The notes under the pieces are model-generated. The model ran no database searches and was not told the DNA's origin. It worked only from the letters and a program-made list of their open reading frames with translations. A program made the translations under genes and the position numbers. A stretch of 10,229 nucleotides of DNA from CAZKTF01 sp964555565 (GTDB taxonomy: Bacteria > Planctomycetota > JAJSAM01 > JAKLKS01). Positions 8,201-10,229 of this stretch are shown piece after piece (position 1 is the first letter of the stretch; each line of letters opens with the position of its first letter). Where the stretch lies: positions 1 through 10,229 of the forward strand of contig CAZKTF010000128.1 of assembly GCA_964555565.1 (NCBI GenBank), given 5' to 3'.

Positions 8201-8729
8201 GTCCGGGCCGACGATCGACACGAGCGGCGGCCGCGGGACGAAGATGTACAACCTCGCCTACTACGACTACGGCTCGACCGGCGGCACCGGCGGCTTCGGC
8301 GGCAGCCGGATCGAGACCGTGAACGCCCCGAGCTTCTTCAACACGGGGAACCTTCTCGGCTTCTCGGCGACGACCGGTTCCTACACTGGCGTAACCTACC
8401 TCGGCGGGGGGAACGTGGGCTTCACGAAGTGGCAGGACGCGAAGGCCCTCGCGGGCACCACCTCCGGCTTCGCACCGGACTTCACGGCCTCCGCGCAGGT
8501 GGGGCTCGCCAACTTCAAGGTCTACCTCGAGGGAGCCCAGTCCACGCTCAACGGGGGCCAGTCGCCGACGACGACCGGGGAGATCGACCTCTCCCTGGCC
8601 GGGAACTACAACCTGGTGGACGGCATGCGCTGGTTCCGGCTGGTCTTCCGCCTGGCCGCGCCGTCCCCGGCCACGGGCTGCGCCCGGCCCGTGGTGGACT
8701 CCGCCCAGGTCTCCTTCGACACGAAGTAG
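2274..8729 (+). CDS. Giant modular surface lipoprotein: Ig-like modules, Kelch propeller, Gly/Tyr-rich beta-helix-like C-terminus
   Basis: 2151 residues. The ATG is set by the ribosome binding site and by a signal peptide with lipobox LAAGC (Cys25 as lipid anchor), followed by five Gly. Domains in order: two beta-sandwich-like modules (about 50-220 and 222-345); seven Kelch repeats (359-704), each starting near an Arg and containing a VLxxGG-type strand; two more modules (about 708-850, 855-1000); two Big_5-like Ig stretches (about 1000-1110, 1170-1295), the second with a calcium-loop motif DRNGNGLLDSAD at 1216; then Gly/Tyr-rich sequence (about 1354-2016) in two similar lobes with GGGGGAGGG runs followed by short beta strands; and a final region ending RPVVDSAQVSFDTK. 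It is most likely exported and lipid-anchored on the cell surface. I see no catalytic motif. Adhesion, matrix or display is inference; Kelch alone does not define a substrate. It has its own promoter and converges on the symporter gene. Confidence 0.92.
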   Translation: MARLTLSRALLAPLALGGLALAAGCGGGGGQGVGRPGPQFLLGSRPLIASLTTPSGLAGSRGSGPNVFVSFNIKDTEFNQSDIQIEYGWDVDGDTLIEPGVGTENPVPDDEYFEATRKAGVGDGFRNLDSTLGGAGHLFVWNSTADVPGRRFVTQDYVWTPTGRQVIGSNGQPLFGNTPGIKIRVRANDSGGDPARWGPWNYSDAFDLNNNSQPSITIATTGLNGVTPNPTGTAADENVVLNFNYIDADAGFSTDPGAVAVDYAPVPPGAILALVWAPASTFPGTADTGLASAVTPGAANTFTWDSVRDVGTVNGDYILRITPFDSKKELGPTVRMTERFRLDNYTIFTDSRSVLSAPRVGHRVTTLGDDTVLITGGRTTATGPSVVAAEVFFPGIGQTTYGAVASRNPMGSPRAYHTQTRLQDDRVLVTGGFDASGNPLSSMEVFDPVANTWTNLPAGLGTARARATAVLLADGNVLVAGGVSNSAGTALNTAVVVHVDPIPANFTVTTVGVPMAAARHSVEGALLPDARFLIPGGKDTANNALASVEIYNPTTDAFSAGPAMAAARAEHSVSGGTDGSVVVTGGVTTGGGALASIASFSYLTSTWNNALPAMSTARAGHVGILMGDGKVLAAGGSNGTSVVGTATQYNPVSAAYDTPNGDMFLARRDAAAAILNNGRALIVGGTDAAGAPTASIEIFTPDGGFNFAPTAVIVSPTEPQSWAFGGLFAYRLIDPEGNAAKVIFQYAIGTGPFKACTSKPGTIAGDVNDGIAALSTTTTNSALPVDPVLRNTPGDHLFIWDMAADLARADYDPVRVRVIPFGAARSLSATTNAFRIIKNSRMIPRFKPFAASVYGTVVIDYHLQDPDPDTARVEFEYGLDTNGNGQILAIDGETWQTCTEAPGDDGLGAGYTLIATTGYSAAGPYIDAAGWHTFNWDSVFDVGSPPVGTTWSNVFVRVTPYDRPAGDPAETKGRQAILGPGVANGNFSLVINPTGLFLTQWGPIGVTPTTGNGPFAAVKLDQAILFTFNVAVDPTSVEPGVIGQTTLPVQVGGRTILGTYFVDPADRRNVYFYPQTNGLANGALQYNGTENPTVLTRSAVAAINIPAYVAKTNPVTSPVLKKFNPIASEGTGGLVQLVSRTFSPGLNMTATAGSGAYYAYGVTPLFGTVTPTQASTGNATNSTFTITFDHPVSAESINPGATQTTFNYGVLRIVVDRNGNGLLDSADSIIPGTLTLVNTAGPNATNGATFTFTPLPGYTLPTGSRILVSFTGMTAGDGIVVAGTVKYFDTTGSTTVSSTFLEGFSDSLNKDAATTALWNVSPYLGVLTDFRDGGTGSDGTPTTGDSNVGTLRTFSAKNVYNFLALTIPAGETWRFTGTASNNPIVILVVGNAVISGKLDVSGQDGQDGVHDNPSTTSTTQPTTTLTKRAGGTGIAGGGAGGDSDNTPTASNGVYDGKDGLVGKSIQTTSPFTVATVAGGYGRKGLKGTTYTSGHGGGGAGAHAQNGETGYKYANSTSTTVGAGGAGGTLYGDSAFSTGLTSGAGGGGGGCSLSGTTYAIPGGGGGAGGGAVRIACSGTFKLAGRGAIDAHGGRGGTGFYYSGGGGGAAGGGVWILAGSTLTLNGIIDVRGGIGGRYLYYSGSSLAPNGTRGGNGSAGRVRIEGPDCQTDLVNFMGAAAFNTVASGSISGGTGALGAFPGSTTNVTVDGLMDASGFLNYSTGTIPSGVTVTLVGTAPAKLRFTSGFTINGVLSAPGGIGTNGAYSFNSAGTATGGTAGPGGGTGGISHNSGSTSHQNGGAGVGTGGGQGGQTGSGYLQSYGTWGYTFLYYPSAGGGGSNVLGDSGKAGDRCSLYRGYYKPGAGGAAGTPFMDPEALTTSTITGGSGGGAGMDGGYVYFNTNYAAWNYTYFYGAGNGGGGGGAISIETPGTFTMGTTGKILTVGGIGGAGYTSSGGGGGAGGSGGTVLVRATTLSVTGSGPTIDTSGGRGTKMYNLAYYDYGSTGGTGGFGGSRIETVNAPSFFNTGNLLGFSATTGSYTGVTYLGGGNVGFTKWQDAKALAGTTSGFAPDFTASAQVGLANFKVYLEGAQSTLNGGQSPTTTGEIDLSLAGNYNLVDGMRWFRLVFRLAAPSPATGCARPVVDSAQVSFDTK
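3348..4385 (+). repeat. Seven Kelch repeats encoding a beta-propeller
   Basis: Residues 359-704 of the lipoprotein split into seven units of about 49 residues. Each opens with R-x-x-H or a variant, has a hydrophobic strand ending in GG (VLITGG, VLVTGG, VLVAGG, FLIPGG, VVVTGG, VLAAGG, ALIVGG), and most continue to an aromatic-containing strand such as MEVFDP or VEIYNP. This is the bacterial Kelch / galactose-oxidase-type propeller pattern, and seven units fit one closed propeller. The copper-ligand set of galactose oxidase is not apparent, so a binding role is more likely than catalysis. Confidence 0.85.
6334..8320 (+). repeat. Gly/Tyr-rich repetitive region, two lobes
   Basis: Codes for residues about 1354-2016. 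The recurring unit is a Gly run (often GGGGGAGGG), then a short beta strand, then a G-x-I or similar turn and GGxGG. The clearest copies start at 6951 (AVRIACSGTFKLAGRGAID), 7077 (VWILAGSTLTLNGIIDVRGG), 8010 (AISIETPGTFTM) and 8130 (TVLVRATTLSVTGSGPTIDT). The region falls into two lobes (about 6334-7260 and 7380-8320), each opening with a strand-turn block (VISGKLDVSG; FTINGVLSAPGG) and closing with the Gly-run units. Aromatic clusters such as YLYYSG and YAAWNYTYFYG sit between Gly runs. A right-handed beta-helix with Gly-rich loops is a reasonable structural guess. Confidence 0.7.
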
Positions 8730-8749
8730 CGTCTCTTCGGGGCCGGACG

Positions 8750-8781
8750 CCGGGGCCGGCGGGGTGACCCGCCGGCCCCGG
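8750..8781. terminator. GC hairpin between convergent genes
   Basis: Arms 8751-8763 and 8768-8780 pair perfectly over 13 bp, extended by one C:G pair at 8750/8781, with loop GTGA (a GNRA-type tetraloop on the + strand). It begins 20 nt after the lipoprotein stop and lies 5 nt beyond the symporter stop on the other strand, so it can serve both transcripts. No T-run follows on either side, as in the other convergent gap of this window. Confidence 0.7.
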
Positions 8782-8786
8782 TCGAT

Positions 8787-10229
8787 TCACGCGGCGGCCG
8801 CGGGCCCCCGCCCCGCCCGCCCCAGGTCCCGCCACAGGAACATCCCGCCCGCGGACGCCGCGGCCAGGGCAAGGGCCGCCTCGCCGGGCGTCCCGAGGAG
8901 GGCCTTCCCGATCCCCAGCGTCGCGCCGAGGACGAGGGCCAGGCCCGCGGCCCAGCGGAGGAGGGCGCGGCCGACGGGAGGGGGGGTCGGGAGGTCCGGG
9001 AAGGCGGCCCGGACCGGTCCCCAGAAGCCCGGGGGGAGGGTCTTCCGATAGAAGGCGGCCAGCCGCTCCAGGGGGACCGGCGCGGTGGCGAAGGTCGCGA
9101 CCACCCATGCCACCGTGGTGAACCCCGCCACGATCACCAGGTGGTAGGCGACGGGGACGCCGGCGAGAGGGCCCCCCTCCCCGGCGAGCGCCTTGACGGC
9201 CAGCGAGGCCAGCGGCGCCGCGGCCACCGCGGCGATCTCGCTCCAGGCGTTCACCCGCCACCAGAGCCAGCGGCCGAGGAACACGGTCCCGGTGCCCGCG
9301 AAGAACGTGAGCAGGAACCCGAAGACCGACTCCACGGAGGTGGCGAGGAAGGCCACGAGGGCGGTCCCGAGGACCATGAGGCCCATGGAGAGCCTGGAGG
9401 CGGCCACGTAGTGCGCCTCGGGCGCGTCCCTGCGGAGGAACCGGCGGTAGAGGTCGTTGACGAGGTAGGACGCGCCCCAGTGAAGCTGCGTGTCCGCCGT
9501 GGACATGAAGGCCGCGAACATCGAGGCGAGGACGAACCCCCTCACGCCCGCCGGGAGGAGGTCCCGCATCGCCATGGGGTAGGCCGCCTCGGCGTCCCGG
9601 GTCTCCGGGTAGAGGAGGACCAGCGCGAGCCCCGTGAGCACCCAGGGCCAGGTGCGGATCGCGTAGTTGAGGACGTTGAACCAGAGGGTCGCCCCGACCG
9701 CGTGCTTCTCGTTCCGGCAGGCGAGCATCCTCTGGACCACGACGCCGCCACCGTCCGCCGTCCGGTGCGCCCACCACTGGAAGCCGACGAAGACGAGGAA
9801 GACCCCGAGCGCGAGTCCCGGGCCGTCCCCCCCGGACGGGAGGAAGTCCGTGCGCCAGGCGCTCCCCCCGTCGTGCGCGAGGACCCGCTCCCGGAGCGCA
9901 CCGAGCCCGCCCACCGCGCCCACGGCGTAGCAGGAGAGGGTGACCGCGCCGGCCAGCGCGAGCGCGAGGAGGACGAGGTCGTTCACCACCACCGCCCAGA
10001 GCCCCGAGACCGTGGTGTAGGCGAGGACCACGCCGAGGGAGACCGCGATGGCGAGCGCCTTGGCCGTCGCCTCCCCCGCGTGGGCGTCTCCCGGGTCCAT
10101 CCCCGCGGTCACCTGGAGGACCTTGACCATCGCCAGCAGCGGCATCCCCCCCACGAGGAGGCAGTTGAAGGGCACCGCGAGGAGGAACGCCTTGAACCCC
10201 CGGAGGAAGGCCGCGGGCTTCCCCCCGTA
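8787..10229 (-). CDS. Sodium:solute symporter (SSS family), 5' truncated
   Basis: Integral membrane protein that couples sodium entry to uptake of a solute such as a sugar, amino acid or carboxylate. 480 residues are visible. The frame is open to the window edge (YGGKPAAFLRGFKAFLLA precedes GTG 10175 and fits the family), so that GTG is internal. About 11-12 hydrophobic segments can be counted. FAAFMSTADTQLHWGASYL (Met at fragment residue 242, then S-T-A-D) matches the conserved helix of SSS proteins that carries the Ser/Thr pair of the Na2 sodium site, followed by NDLYRRF. WWRVNAWSEI and the two extra C-terminal helices are seen in the larger bacterial SSS members. The first helices are missing from the window, so the substrate cannot be judged. 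It is convergent with the lipoprotein gene; its promoter lies outside. Confidence 0.92.
   Translation of the reverse strand, partial: YGGKPAAFLRGFKAFLLAVPFNCLLVGGMPLLAMVKVLQVTAGMDPGDAHAGEATAKALAIAVSLGVVLAYTTVSGLWAVVVNDLVLLALALAGAVTLSCYAVGAVGGLGALRERVLAHDGGSAWRTDFLPSGGDGPGLALGVFLVFVGFQWWAHRTADGGGVVVQRMLACRNEKHAVGATLWFNVLNYAIRTWPWVLTGLALVLLYPETRDAEAAYPMAMRDLLPAGVRGFVLASMFAAFMSTADTQLHWGASYLVNDLYRRFLRRDAPEAHYVAASRLSMGLMVLGTALVAFLATSVESVFGFLLTFFAGTGTVFLGRWLWWRVNAWSEIAAVAAAPLASLAVKALAGEGGPLAGVPVAYHLVIVAGFTTVAWVVATFATAPVPLERLAAFYRKTLPPGFWGPVRAAFPDLPTPPPVGRALLRWAAGLALVLGATLGIGKALLGTPGEAALALAAASAGGMFLWRDLGRAGRGPAAAA

Noticed and set aside
6334..8320. Kinship of the Gly-rich region with mycobacterial PE_PGRS proteins
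   Set aside because: The PE domain is absent, there is a lipobox instead, and the Gly runs alternate with beta strands and Tyr clusters, not the GGA/GGX tandem pattern of PGRS. Similar composition only.

Overview
The window is very GC-rich (third codon positions almost all G or C) and holds four genes, two of them cut by the window edges, in alternating orientation: an acyl-activating enzyme (+, start missing), a small ribosomal protein gene (-), a giant surface lipoprotein gene (+, about 6.5 kb) and a sodium:solute symporter (-, start missing). No two genes share an operon; each appears to be its own transcription unit. There are no tRNA or rRNA genes, transposases or CRISPR arrays. The mix of a Kelch/glycine-rich lipoprotein with a lipobox, a divergent bL34, an LPPWH-type acyl-CoA/ACP synthetase and this SSS symporter subtype suggests a diderm, high-GC environmental bacterium. 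Planctomycetota is my first guess and a myxobacterial or other deltaproteobacterial-like lineage the second; this is inference, since no marker gene here settles it.

Layout. 2-1555: C-terminal 517 residues of an AMP-binding long-chain acyl-CoA (or acyl-ACP) synthetase with all core motifs but an unusually short middle section. 1556-1640: convergent gap almost filled by a long near-perfect inverted repeat (1561-1629), a likely two-way terminator and possibly a dispersed palindromic element. 1641-1781 (-): rpmH (bL34), without rnpA beside it. 1782-2273: divergent control region with a near-consensus sigma70-type promoter (TTGACA, 17 nt, CATAAT) whose -35 box lies in the centre of an inverted repeat, followed by a leader of about 345 nt with a small hairpin, a 21-nt tandem repeat and a C-rich, G-poor tract just before the ribosome binding site.

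2274-8729: a 2151-residue lipoprotein. It has a lipobox signal peptide, two copies of a beta-sandwich-like module (signature H/T-x-F-x-W-D/N), a seven-repeat Kelch propeller, two more copies of the module, two bacterial Ig-like (Big_5-like) stretches with a calcium-loop motif, and about 660 residues of Gly/Tyr-rich sequence arranged as two similar lobes that read like a beta-helix. 8730-8786: a convergent gap with a perfect 13-bp hairpin closed by a GTGA loop. 8787-10229 (-): the C-terminal 480 residues of a sodium:solute symporter.

The genes do not form one pathway. The most distinctive item is the giant surface lipoprotein together with its promoter, putative operator and long leader; its function is unknown, and adhesion, matrix or surface display is the reasonable inference.
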